Below the pieces are notes generated by a model. It saw only the letters and a list, made by a program, of their open reading frames with translations, ran no database searches and was not told the DNA's origin. A DNA stretch of 64,000 bases from CAYJPV01 sp964372095 (GTDB taxonomy: Bacteria > Acidobacteriota > Vicinamibacteria > Vicinamibacterales > JAKQTR01), in NCBI GenBank assembly GCA_964372095.1, contig CAYJPV010000018.1:1-64000 (forward strand), read 5' to 3'. Of this stretch, positions 50,638 through 59,348 are shown piece after piece. The stretch's first letter is position 1; each line of letters opens with the position of its first letter. Made by a program: the position numbers and the translations under genes.

Positions 50638-50670
50638 GGGCTGACGTCCGGCTCAAGCCGGACGCCACGA
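50635..50670. repeat. Palindromic element at trxC stop
   Basis: Starting at the TAG stop, GTCCGGC and GCCGGAC (50646-50663) form a seven-pair stem around TCAA. Related to the GGCTTCAGCC elements near 18560-18668. Confidence 0.7.
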
Positions 50671-50684
50671 GGTTCCGCCCACCC

Positions 50685-50724
50685 GCAACGTTCCCGGCGC
50701 AACGTCCCGGGGCAACGTCCCGGG
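50685..50724 (+). promoter_or_regulatory. Triple repeat upstream of giant-gene promoter
   Basis: GCAACGTTCCCGGC, GCAACGTCCCGGG and GCAACGTCCCGGG occur in succession with 13-14 bp periods and end exactly where the -35 begins. A candidate operator or activator site for the giant gene. Confidence 0.55.
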
Positions 50725-50752
50725 TTGACAGTGGCGGTGGTCGGTCCATAAT
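50725..50752 (+). promoter_or_regulatory. sigma70-like promoter for giant gene
   Basis: TTGACA (50725-50730), 16 bp, CATAAT (50747-50752). The leader to the ATG at 50838 is about 80 nt, with AGGAGG seven bases before the start. Confidence 0.7.
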
Positions 50753-50837
50753 CTCACTGAGTCCCGGGCACTGCCGCGTCCGGGGCGAATCCGGCTCGCG
50801 TGCCTCCGCCGTCTTCCTCTCGCCAGGAGGAATGCCG

Positions 50838-53800
50838 ATGCCGCCCTGCTCGACCTCCGCCGGGTCCGTGCGCTGGTTTCGCATCATCGCTCCCTGCCTG
50901 CCAGTTCTGCTCGCGCTCGCGGTCATCGAGGGCGCCTTCGTCGTGGGTCCGCCATCTGCGCCTGGTTCGGGCGCGGTGCACACGCCCCAGGGCACACCGC
51001 CAGGGCGCGTTGCGCCCGTTGCGCCGGTCCAGGCACAGAGCCAGGGCGAGCAGCGCGACCCGGCTGAGGCCGTCGCCGAGTTCCTCGAGCAGCACGCCAC
51101 CGCAGAGCGTCCCCAGTCCTTCCGGTACTTCAGGATCCCTCCACGGATCACGGCCGCACCGGCGGGCGCCGCCCCAGGGACGCCCCTTCCGCGCGCACCG
51201 GCAACTCCGCCGCCGTCCGGCGACGCGGTGGCCGCGCAGTCCGTGCTCACCAAGCCCATCGCCGACGCCTACGACAGGCCGATCGCGGCACCGGGCCAGC
51301 CGGCAGAGTCACCTCGGCAGCTCTTCGACCGGTTCCTGACAGAAGCGGGCGCGCGCGCCGCCCAGGGTCAGCACGGCGAAGAAGGTATGCGGCTGGTTCA
51401 TGACCCGGCCGGGCCGTGGGGAGACGGCCTGATCCGCGCGACGGTGCAGATGCTCGACAGCGCCGGGAGCCAGGGCCCAAAGGCCATCAAACAGCTCATT
51501 CGAGACCGGGCGGTCATCGACGAGCACTCGGCCCTGATGTGGACCGCGCGCAATCTCATCGTCCGCCGCATGCTGGATCGGGTCCATGCCCGACTCAAGC
51601 AGATGCACCCCGGCCTCCGCATCGAGATCTCGTGCCTCGATTCGGGATCCTACGGCTCGATCGGCTCGGACATCGACAAGACGCTGCATCTGACCGCGTG
51701 GGATGCGGCCGGGAAGGAGGTCAAGGCCCTCGGCCCCGGGGGCGAGGTGCTCGGAGGCGACACCGGCCGGTTCCTGCAGATGGTGGTGGGCACCTTCAAT
51801 GACATCGGCGCGGAGTTCGGCGCGAAGAACCCGATCACCGGCAGCATGGACACCGAGTTCTTCTCGAGCGACACCCTGCCCGAACGGATTCCGGGGCGGC
51901 TGGCCCGCGGGGCGACGCACGGCTCCGTCGAGAGCCCTATCAACCGCGGAGCGCAGGCGCTGCGCCGGAACTTCGCGGCCCTGCGCGCCAACCCGGGTCC
52001 CGCCTACCAGCTCGTGGCCAAGATCGTCGCGCAGGTCATCGGCCGCGTCGTCGAGCAGGACGTGCTGCTGCAGCAGCGGATCGACGAACTCGGGCGGAAG
52101 CGCCAGGACCTCGATCGGCTCTCCACGGCCGATCGCCGGGGGCTCTTCCTCCAGGAGATGTTGACCAGCATGCATGCCCCGGCGGTGGTGGTCAGCGACG
52201 AGAGCGGCCGCCTTGTCACCCGGGCGATGGACGTCATCGAGTTTCTCGAGCGCAACAATCTGGCCATCCGCTACCCGGCCGACATGGCTGCGGCGAACGC
52301 CGCCGGCGATCACGAGAAGCTGACGCACAAGGTGCACTACATCATCGACGGACAGGGGAGGTTCCACGCGGACCAGTACGATCTCTACCGCAACGATATC
52401 GCCAAGTACGGGATCCGGTCGAAACATGACACCGCGATGATGGTGTTCGCAGACGATCCCTCGAAGCCGGCGAAGTTCGGCGAGTTCAACCGCCGGTTCG
52501 GTGCGGCGAAGTACAAGGCGCGCTTCGGAGTCGATCCTCCCGCGAACCTCAGGGAATACACGCTCGACGTGCATCGCGCGCTCTTCGAACCGGCGCTGGA
52601 GCGCCTGCACGCAAGCGGTGGCATGACGCCCGAAGCCCGGCAGCGGATCGAGACCGACCTGATGCGCTACTGGGCCTCGAACTCCGCCAGCGAGACGCTG
52701 ATGGCCATCAAAGACCACCCTTCACTGGGCAACAGCTTCCCGCCCGAGAAGATCTTCGCTGACCTCGTCAGGCACATCGAGACTCACGAACCGGCACGTT
52801 TCGGAGATCTCGCCGGGCTCACCGCGGAGCAGGTCACGCAGCGGAAGATCCAGATTGCCCAGCGCGTGCACGTCGAGGCCGAAGAGCGAGGCTCGCTGCT
52901 GCTCGTAGGCGGGTACATGGAGAGGGCCCTGGATACGTGGTTCCGGTCCCCCGGCGCCGAGTATCAGCGTATCGTGACCAGCGAGCAGGGCAAGCTCCAG
53001 CGGCTGCGCACGGAACGCGACAGGCACATCCGCCAGGTAGCGCCAGCCGGCTCACCCGAGTCGGCCGCGAAGCAGCGCGAACTTCGCACGCTCAATGCCA
53101 AGATCGAGGAGGCGGCCGACTTCATGCGCTGGATGCAGTCGTCGCCCGAGGAAGTCAAAGTCACCATCCAGAACGAAGGCCGGGAATTCGCCCGCCGCCT
53201 GTTCGAGCTGTACGTGTTGCAGGCCGGCGACTCCCCCGAGGGCGCGCGCCAGCGCGCGAACTTCTCCCGCATGATCGGGCTGGTCGGTCCCGACTACCGT
53301 CGCGATCTCGAACTGATGTGGCGTGTCTGGCAGGATCCCGAGCTGCGGACCATCCAGCGGCTCGAGGCGCCCACGCAGGAAGGACAGGAGGGAGTCGCTG
53401 GCTGGCGGAAGCAGTACGCCGCCTTCCAGGCCGCCCTCGATGACGTAGCCCGGACCATGGGCACGGACTTGACCCGGGCCGCCACCTGGAGCGCCGACGT
53501 CTCCGAACGCCTCTCCTACGGCTACGCGCAGTCGTTCGGCATCGACATGGACGCGGTCTTCCGCAGCCGCGCTGGCGCGCCGGTCGATCCCCGGGTGAAC
53601 GCCGCCGGACCAGTGCTGGGCCGGTTCGTCCTCAACAACTACCTGCACATCGGTCTGGCGAGCACGCCGCTCAATCTCATCCGGACCATGCAGCTCTCGA
53701 GGGGTCTCCCCTACGAACAGCGGATGGCCATGATGGCCGACGCCGTCGGCACGGAGATCATTTCGCCGATTCCAGCCATCGGGCCCATCTATCTCACCTG

Positions 53801-56800
53801 GAAGGGCTACAAGGCCAACGACCCAAAGGCCGTCGCGGGCGGCATTGTCAACGGCGTGCAGGAACTCGCCCAGCAGTGGATTGGCGTGGCCGCCTCGAGC
53901 CTCGACGAGGCGATGACGCAGGCCGGCCAGGGCGCGCGGGTGGCCGCGATCGGCCGCTTCGCGCAAGCCGGCGGCCTGTTGCCGCTGGTCCTCAACCTGG
54001 CGCGTACGGGAGTGGAAATCGTCGGCACCGAAGTCTTCGATCCGCTGCAGGACCTGTACTTCCAGCTCGCGTACAAGGGATACGTGGACGTGAGTGCGCC
54101 GGGCATCTGGACCGTGCTGCGGGATTCGGCGATCCAGCGAGGTCAGTCGCGCATCGACGTGACACCGATCATCGAGCCCCACGGCACCGAGGCCTTCGAG
54201 TTCCTCTACCTGAAGCCGGAGCTGGCGCAGCGGTACCTCGACGATCTCCGCGGTGCGGGCGAGACCGCCGCCGCGGTGGCGCTGCTGCGCCTCGCAGGCC
54301 TCGATGAGAATCTGGACTCGGGCTTCGATCCCCGCGGCACGTGCGGTGATGCCAATCCGGCCGCGTGCCCGGTGCTGATCGACCTCCGAACCGACTTCGA
54401 CGCGCTGATCGCCGACGCGCGGCGCCTCGACATCGATCTCGAAGGCATGCCCGCGGGCATGCTGGCCCGCGCGGAGAAGGCCCGCGCGAGCGCCATCGAC
54501 GTCTGGCAGGGCCTGGCGGCCCTGCGGCGAGTCACACAGACTCGTATCAACCACGATCGGGAACTCGACCGCCGGGTGCCTGACCACCTGAACCTGTACC
54601 TGCTGGCCGGACGCGAGAACCTCGGCCTCGCGCTCGACCCGGAGTTCCAGCGCCAACAGCAACTCCTCTATCAGCGGCTCGTCGGGGTTCCCGGTACCGC
54701 GGAGGTGTTCGCCCGGGAGGCTGAGGAGGCCTGGTCGACATGGAAGGCTATGGCGCCGTCCTGGGAGGCCCCTGACCGGATCAGGCAGCAGTTCCTGCAG
54801 GTGATGAGTCCGCGGCTCATCTATGAGTCGCGCGTCGAGGCGTTGCGCGCGCAGGTCGAGCAGATCGGACAGGTGCCCTGGGGGCTGCCCAGCACGATGA
54901 CTGCCGAGTACGTGGCCCGCCGATGGCGCCGCTACCTTGGGCTCGAAAGCCCCGCGGACGTCGAGCGCCACCGGCAAGCCGAACCCGTCCTGCGACAGAT
55001 CGCCGTGCTGGGCGCGTTCGTATCGAACTCCTATGCCAACCGGCACGGCGCCACGCCGACCGAGGACTACACGCTGGACGGCGCCACCGCGTGGTACAGC
55101 GACGAGATCAGAAGCGCGGGCGAGTTCCTGCGGAAGGTGCCCTGGATCGACCCGCCCCCAGGGCAGGCCTTGGTCGACGTGTATGTCAACGCACAGCAGA
55201 ACAAGGCCCGCCTCGAAGAAGAGTACGCGCTCGTGATGCAGGCGTTCAGCGAGATGGACTCCGTCGTGGCGCCGAAGATCGCCCAGTTGCTGCTGATGAA
55301 CTGGATCGGGGCCAAGGACCCCTACCCCAACGACGCCCACGCCGCACTCGCGTTCCTGTGGCAGGACGCCGCCACCCAGCAGCGCATCCGCACCAAACTG
55401 GAGCAGGACCTCGCCCGCGGCCGGCAGCTCATCCCGCGGTACCGCTCCCAGGCGGCTGCCTACCGCACGCTGCTCGACGCGGAACTCAGCGACATCTACG
55501 TCGAGTTCCTGCGGTTGCAGGAGGATCAGGTCAAGCAGACCCAACGCCAATCCCTGCGCGTCGCCGAGGCGCGCGCCGACGCACGCAGGCCCCCGGACGT
55601 GTTCCCGGGGGCGCTCGAGCTCCACGTCGAGCCGTACTTCATCCACACGAACGATGGCCTCGATGTGGTTGTCGACACGCGCGTCGATCACGAAATCTAC
55701 CGGGCCGTCGACGTCGAGGTGAAGACCGACGTGCGTCTCGTGCCGGCCGCCGAGATCGCGGCCGTCGCCGGGCGCGACGCCTACGCGCGCGCGCTCGAAT
55801 GGAGCGGACTCGACGAGCGGGAGGTGCTGTTCGCGGCCGTCGTCTCCGCGAAGGTGGTCCGGGCGGAGCCGCCGCCGGGGCACGAGGACAAGGCCTACCC
55901 GAGGGAGCAATGGCCGTCGTCGGAAGGTCACCTGCTGCTGGTGCCATACACGGTCGCAGAGGCACCCGTTCTCGAGACACCGGCCGTCTCTGCGTGCCCC
56001 ATCCGCGACGATGCGCCTGACGAGTTCCTCCCGCGGGATGCCGTCGACTACTGCGATCCGGCACGTGCACCGCACGAGTACGACCGCGTGGCCGTCTTCT
56101 TCACGCCGCCGCGTGATCTGCGCGAGCCCCTCGCGGATCGCGCCCCGTTCCACTGGCGCATCATCGGGCCCAACGGCCACGCCGTGCCGCTGCGCGGATC
56201 GATGTACGGCACTTGGGCGGCCTTCGCGCCGAAGCTCGCGGAGCGCCGGAGCACACCGTTCGCGAAAGCGGGCTCGCCGGCGCGGTTCGCCGCTGTCGTC
56301 GATCTCTGGAATCGGCGGGACAAGCCCGATCCCGCCGCGGCCACCCGCGGGCCGGGCACCTATACCGTGCAGACACTGCTGGCGGACTACGGCGCCGAGG
56401 GTACCTTCGGACAGGGCGACAGCAACACCGTCAAGGCCCGCGTGGGCACGCAGGACGACGGCAGCCCGAAGTACGCCGACTGGGAGGACGTCGCGTCGTT
56501 CGACGTGCGGTCGTCCCGGTTGTACTTCCAGGGCTTCGTGATGGAGTCGGTGCACGACGTCTGGCTGCCGGATCGTGATGACCTGTGGGAAGGCAAACTC
56601 ACCGTCGACACCCCGCAGCGTACCGGCTCAACGGTCGTGCTCGGCGCCAACGCGTGGCTCAGGAAAGCGCACCGGGACGGGACGGGCCGCCGGCCGCGGG
56701 ACGAGGTGCACCGGGCGCGCACCCGCGTCACCATCGACTTCCCTGAGGAATTCGCGCCGGGTCACGAGGAAATGGGAGAGATCCGCGCGCGAATCGAGCC

Positions 56801-59348
56801 CGTCGAGAAGGGCGAGTATCTCCTCACTGCGGGCATGCACCTGATGATCCCGACGACACAACTCCCGCCCGACCGCCACCTGGTGCAGGGCACGGCGCTG
56901 CCTGCGCCGTGGGCGGCGGTGGGCGCGCTGCCCGACGACTACTGCCAATCCCTGCCCTCTCGGCAGGAACGTTTCCTCACCAGGGCCTACTTCGGCGACG
57001 GCTCGTGGGTGTGGTCGGGCAAAGCGCTGCCCGTCGGCTGTGACGCCCGGGAACCTGCACAACTGGACGCGCGCACCGTACTGCTGTCGGGCGCGCCGCG
57101 GCAGCTGGCCGGGCTCCCGGCGAGGTCGTTGCTGGCCCACCTGCAGGTCCCGTCCACGGTGTGGGTGATCCCGGTCTTCATCGACCTGACCGACCGCGCG
57201 ATGGTGCGCGACCATGCGCGTACGCTCGAGATGAGAACCTACGGTTACGCGATCTACGCCGCGGCACCGGGGACGTATCAAGGGCCGCCCCCCACTGGCG
57301 GACCGGCGGTGGGCGACGGCCCCGACCCGGTACGTCCGGACCCTGCGCGCCCGGATCCAGCGCGTCCCGACCCGACGCGGACGGACCCCGCTCGTCCCGA
57401 TCCAACACGACCAGATCCGACACGTCCCGATCCGACACGGCTGGATCCAGCACGACCGGATCCGACGCGGCCGGATCCAACACGACCAGACCCGGCACGA
57501 CTCGACCCTGCGCGCCCCGATCCCGTGCGACCCGATCCGACGCAACCCGATCCCGCTCGTCGCGATCCCACGCCGGTCGGAACGCCCGTGGATCCGACGG
57601 CGATCGACCCGACAGGCCGGGATGTTGCCCCGCTCATTCGCGAGTGGCTGACCGTCGCCGAGCCGGTGGAGAACGCCGGTGGCGCCAGCTTCCGCTACGA
57701 CGCCTGGGGGAGGCTCGTCGGGTCAGCCGCGCCAGGTATGGGTCGCACGGTGGGGGCGCAGCCACCGCCCGACGGCGGCGGAGTCCCCGAGGCGTACGCC
57801 TGGCGTCAGCGCACCAAGCTCGATTCGATCGATCACTGCACGCTCGAGCAGTACGTGATGGCGAAGATGGGAGACGCGTCGACCAGCCACTGCGCGGGTC
57901 GATACCGGCGGACCGTCGCCGTACCCGATGTGACGGGCCTGCCGCTTGCCGACGCCGTTGGACAACTGCGCCGGCAGGGACTGGAGATTGTACCGAGGTT
58001 GCTCGGTCCGGCACCGAGCCGCGAACTGGCCGGTCGCGTGGCCACCCAGCGTCCCTCGCGCGCGTCTCGCCTGGCACCCGGTGCGAAGGTGGAGGTTGAT
58101 GTACACGGCAACTACACCGAGCCGCGCGCCGGCGTACCGGATCTCCGTGGCCTGACGCTGCCCGAGGCACAACGCGTCCTGCGCGATGCCGGGCTCGGGA
58201 TCGAGCCGTCACTGCTCGGTGCCGCGCCGACCGCGGCCCAGGCCCTCAAGATCCACGCGCAGACACCCGCCCCCGGCGCGACGGTCGCTCCCGGAACGGC
58301 GGTGCGCATCGATCTCTGGGGCGAGTACGCGGCGCCGCCGCCAGCCCCGCCTGCCCGCGAAGAACCCTCACCGGTCGTACGGACGGGACGCCCCAACGTC
58401 CAGTGTCCGGCGAGTCCGTTCGGGCAGCAGCTCGTCGGGGCCGAGAGCGGTTTTGTGTACTCCAGCGACACCTACGACATGTTCAACTGCGTGTACGCCA
58501 ACCCCGGCGGCTTGACGTCGTACGTCAAACTGGCGTGGACCAGGAACGCGTGGTACGCCGGGTCGTGGTGCGGCAAAGACGACATGATCTTTGAGGGCAT
58601 CCCACAGCCCTACGCACAACTCTACGGCAAGTCTCACGGTCACGGAACGACGGTTGAGCTCCGATGGCAGCCGTCTCTCGACCGCAACTGGATCTTCGGC
58701 CTGGCACGCGACCTCAGGGCCGCGTTCGGGCCGTACACGCTGCCGTGCCCCGGGGCGGGCATCACCGACAGCACCAGGACCGTCACCCCGAGGCCGCCAC
58801 CGCAGCCGGGCACACCTCGATGGGTCCTGGTCGAGACGCGAATCAACGCCGGCAATGAACCTACGGAGTTCGTCGTGGGCGTCACGCCGAACTACTTCTC
58901 GGATCGGTTCAACGGCAGCTACGAGCGGTGGTCGGTCGGCGAGTCCAGCCTCACCTACAGCCGCCGCTGGCAGGATCGCGGCGTGCTCCAGTGCGACGCC
59001 ACGCTCGGCGCGAACTTCAGCCCGCCGCCCCGGGAACTCGTGCCGGGACAGACGGTCAATCTCGCCGTCTCGTTCACGCATCGTGGCGTCGCCCCCGCCG
59101 ACAATCCGGTCATTCGTTTCGAGTTCAGGGGACAGGGCTTCACGGTGGGGGGCACTCCTTCTCTGGCCTACGCGCCCTTCGCGCCAAACGACCAGGGCGC
59201 GTCTTCGATCCGGCCGAGTTTCACCGTGCCGCGAACCCACGGTGGCGAGATCCGGCTGATCGCCTTCCTGTGGAACTGCGGCGCCTGCAACGTCACGTGG
59301 GTGTACCGCGCCCAACAGCAACCCCCGAAACCGGAGGAGGAGCCATGA
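50838..59348 (+). CDS. Giant exported multidomain protein with PDPxR rod and PASTA repeats
   Basis: Protein of 2836 residues, not recognised as a whole. The ATG at 50838 has AGGAGG seven bases upstream and gives an N-terminal hydrophobic helix (about 14-35), so export or anchoring is likely. Residues 269-280 (SGSYGSIGSDID) lie after a long helix and look like the nucleotidyltransferase strand-turn, with a shorter spacer than usual. Residues 300-1700 are mostly helical with a hydrophobic, Gly-rich stretch at about 930-1070. Residues 1700-2150 look beta-rich. A zwitterionic rod of 17 PDPxR pentapeptides follows (2162-2246), then two PASTA-like domains (about 2360-2500) and a C-terminal beta region with Cys pairs. 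Followed by a coupled Sel1-like gene (stop overlaps ATG). Confidence 0.82.
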   Translation: MPPCSTSAGSVRWFRIIAPCLPVLLALAVIEGAFVVGPPSAPGSGAVHTPQGTPPGRVAPVAPVQAQSQGEQRDPAEAVAEFLEQHATAERPQSFRYFRIPPRITAAPAGAAPGTPLPRAPATPPPSGDAVAAQSVLTKPIADAYDRPIAAPGQPAESPRQLFDRFLTEAGARAAQGQHGEEGMRLVHDPAGPWGDGLIRATVQMLDSAGSQGPKAIKQLIRDRAVIDEHSALMWTARNLIVRRMLDRVHARLKQMHPGLRIEISCLDSGSYGSIGSDIDKTLHLTAWDAAGKEVKALGPGGEVLGGDTGRFLQMVVGTFNDIGAEFGAKNPITGSMDTEFFSSDTLPERIPGRLARGATHGSVESPINRGAQALRRNFAALRANPGPAYQLVAKIVAQVIGRVVEQDVLLQQRIDELGRKRQDLDRLSTADRRGLFLQEMLTSMHAPAVVVSDESGRLVTRAMDVIEFLERNNLAIRYPADMAAANAAGDHEKLTHKVHYIIDGQGRFHADQYDLYRNDIAKYGIRSKHDTAMMVFADDPSKPAKFGEFNRRFGAAKYKARFGVDPPANLREYTLDVHRALFEPALERLHASGGMTPEARQRIETDLMRYWASNSASETLMAIKDHPSLGNSFPPEKIFADLVRHIETHEPARFGDLAGLTAEQVTQRKIQIAQRVHVEAEERGSLLLVGGYMERALDTWFRSPGAEYQRIVTSEQGKLQRLRTERDRHIRQVAPAGSPESAAKQRELRTLNAKIEEAADFMRWMQSSPEEVKVTIQNEGREFARRLFELYVLQAGDSPEGARQRANFSRMIGLVGPDYRRDLELMWRVWQDPELRTIQRLEAPTQEGQEGVAGWRKQYAAFQAALDDVARTMGTDLTRAATWSADVSERLSYGYAQSFGIDMDAVFRSRAGAPVDPRVNAAGPVLGRFVLNNYLHIGLASTPLNLIRTMQLSRGLPYEQRMAMMADAVGTEIISPIPAIGPIYLTWKGYKANDPKAVAGGIVNGVQELAQQWIGVAASSLDEAMTQAGQGARVAAIGRFAQAGGLLPLVLNLARTGVEIVGTEVFDPLQDLYFQLAYKGYVDVSAPGIWTVLRDSAIQRGQSRIDVTPIIEPHGTEAFEFLYLKPELAQRYLDDLRGAGETAAAVALLRLAGLDENLDSGFDPRGTCGDANPAACPVLIDLRTDFDALIADARRLDIDLEGMPAGMLARAEKARASAIDVWQGLAALRRVTQTRINHDRELDRRVPDHLNLYLLAGRENLGLALDPEFQRQQQLLYQRLVGVPGTAEVFAREAEEAWSTWKAMAPSWEAPDRIRQQFLQVMSPRLIYESRVEALRAQVEQIGQVPWGLPSTMTAEYVARRWRRYLGLESPADVERHRQAEPVLRQIAVLGAFVSNSYANRHGATPTEDYTLDGATAWYSDEIRSAGEFLRKVPWIDPPPGQALVDVYVNAQQNKARLEEEYALVMQAFSEMDSVVAPKIAQLLLMNWIGAKDPYPNDAHAALAFLWQDAATQQRIRTKLEQDLARGRQLIPRYRSQAAAYRTLLDAELSDIYVEFLRLQEDQVKQTQRQSLRVAEARADARRPPDVFPGALELHVEPYFIHTNDGLDVVVDTRVDHEIYRAVDVEVKTDVRLVPAAEIAAVAGRDAYARALEWSGLDEREVLFAAVVSAKVVRAEPPPGHEDKAYPREQWPSSEGHLLLVPYTVAEAPVLETPAVSACPIRDDAPDEFLPRDAVDYCDPARAPHEYDRVAVFFTPPRDLREPLADRAPFHWRIIGPNGHAVPLRGSMYGTWAAFAPKLAERRSTPFAKAGSPARFAAVVDLWNRRDKPDPAAATRGPGTYTVQTLLADYGAEGTFGQGDSNTVKARVGTQDDGSPKYADWEDVASFDVRSSRLYFQGFVMESVHDVWLPDRDDLWEGKLTVDTPQRTGSTVVLGANAWLRKAHRDGTGRRPRDEVHRARTRVTIDFPEEFAPGHEEMGEIRARIEPVEKGEYLLTAGMHLMIPTTQLPPDRHLVQGTALPAPWAAVGALPDDYCQSLPSRQERFLTRAYFGDGSWVWSGKALPVGCDAREPAQLDARTVLLSGAPRQLAGLPARSLLAHLQVPSTVWVIPVFIDLTDRAMVRDHARTLEMRTYGYAIYAAAPGTYQGPPPTGGPAVGDGPDPVRPDPARPDPARPDPTRTDPARPDPTRPDPTRPDPTRLDPARPDPTRPDPTRPDPARLDPARPDPVRPDPTQPDPARRDPTPVGTPVDPTAIDPTGRDVAPLIREWLTVAEPVENAGGASFRYDAWGRLVGSAAPGMGRTVGAQPPPDGGGVPEAYAWRQRTKLDSIDHCTLEQYVMAKMGDASTSHCAGRYRRTVAVPDVTGLPLADAVGQLRRQGLEIVPRLLGPAPSRELAGRVATQRPSRASRLAPGAKVEVDVHGNYTEPRAGVPDLRGLTLPEAQRVLRDAGLGIEPSLLGAAPTAAQALKIHAQTPAPGATVAPGTAVRIDLWGEYAAPPPAPPAREEPSPVVRTGRPNVQCPASPFGQQLVGAESGFVYSSDTYDMFNCVYANPGGLTSYVKLAWTRNAWYAGSWCGKDDMIFEGIPQPYAQLYGKSHGHGTTVELRWQPSLDRNWIFGLARDLRAAFGPYTLPCPGAGITDSTRTVTPRPPPQPGTPRWVLVETRINAGNEPTEFVVGVTPNYFSDRFNGSYERWSVGESSLTYSRRWQDRGVLQCDATLGANFSPPPRELVPGQTVNLAVSFTHRGVAPADNPVIRFEFRGQGFTVGGTPSLAYAPFAPNDQGASSIRPSFTVPRTHGGEIRLIAFLWNCGACNVTWVYRAQQQPPKPEEEP
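57321..57575 (+). repeat. Coding 15-bp repeat, PDPxR pentapeptides
   Basis: Seventeen consecutive five-residue units (PDPVR, PDPAR, PDPTR, TDPAR, LDPAR and the like) inside the giant gene. The third codon positions vary freely between units (Pro as CCG, CCC or CCA; Asp as GAC or GAT), so the repeat is held at protein level. It predicts an extended, charge-alternating proline rod. Confidence 0.93.

Noticed and set aside
53052..56555. A 1167-codon open frame antisense to the giant gene
   Set aside because: It shadows a high-GC coding strand; its residue composition is rich in His, Arg and Gly and has no motif, while the forward frame has a promoter, a ribosome site and domains.
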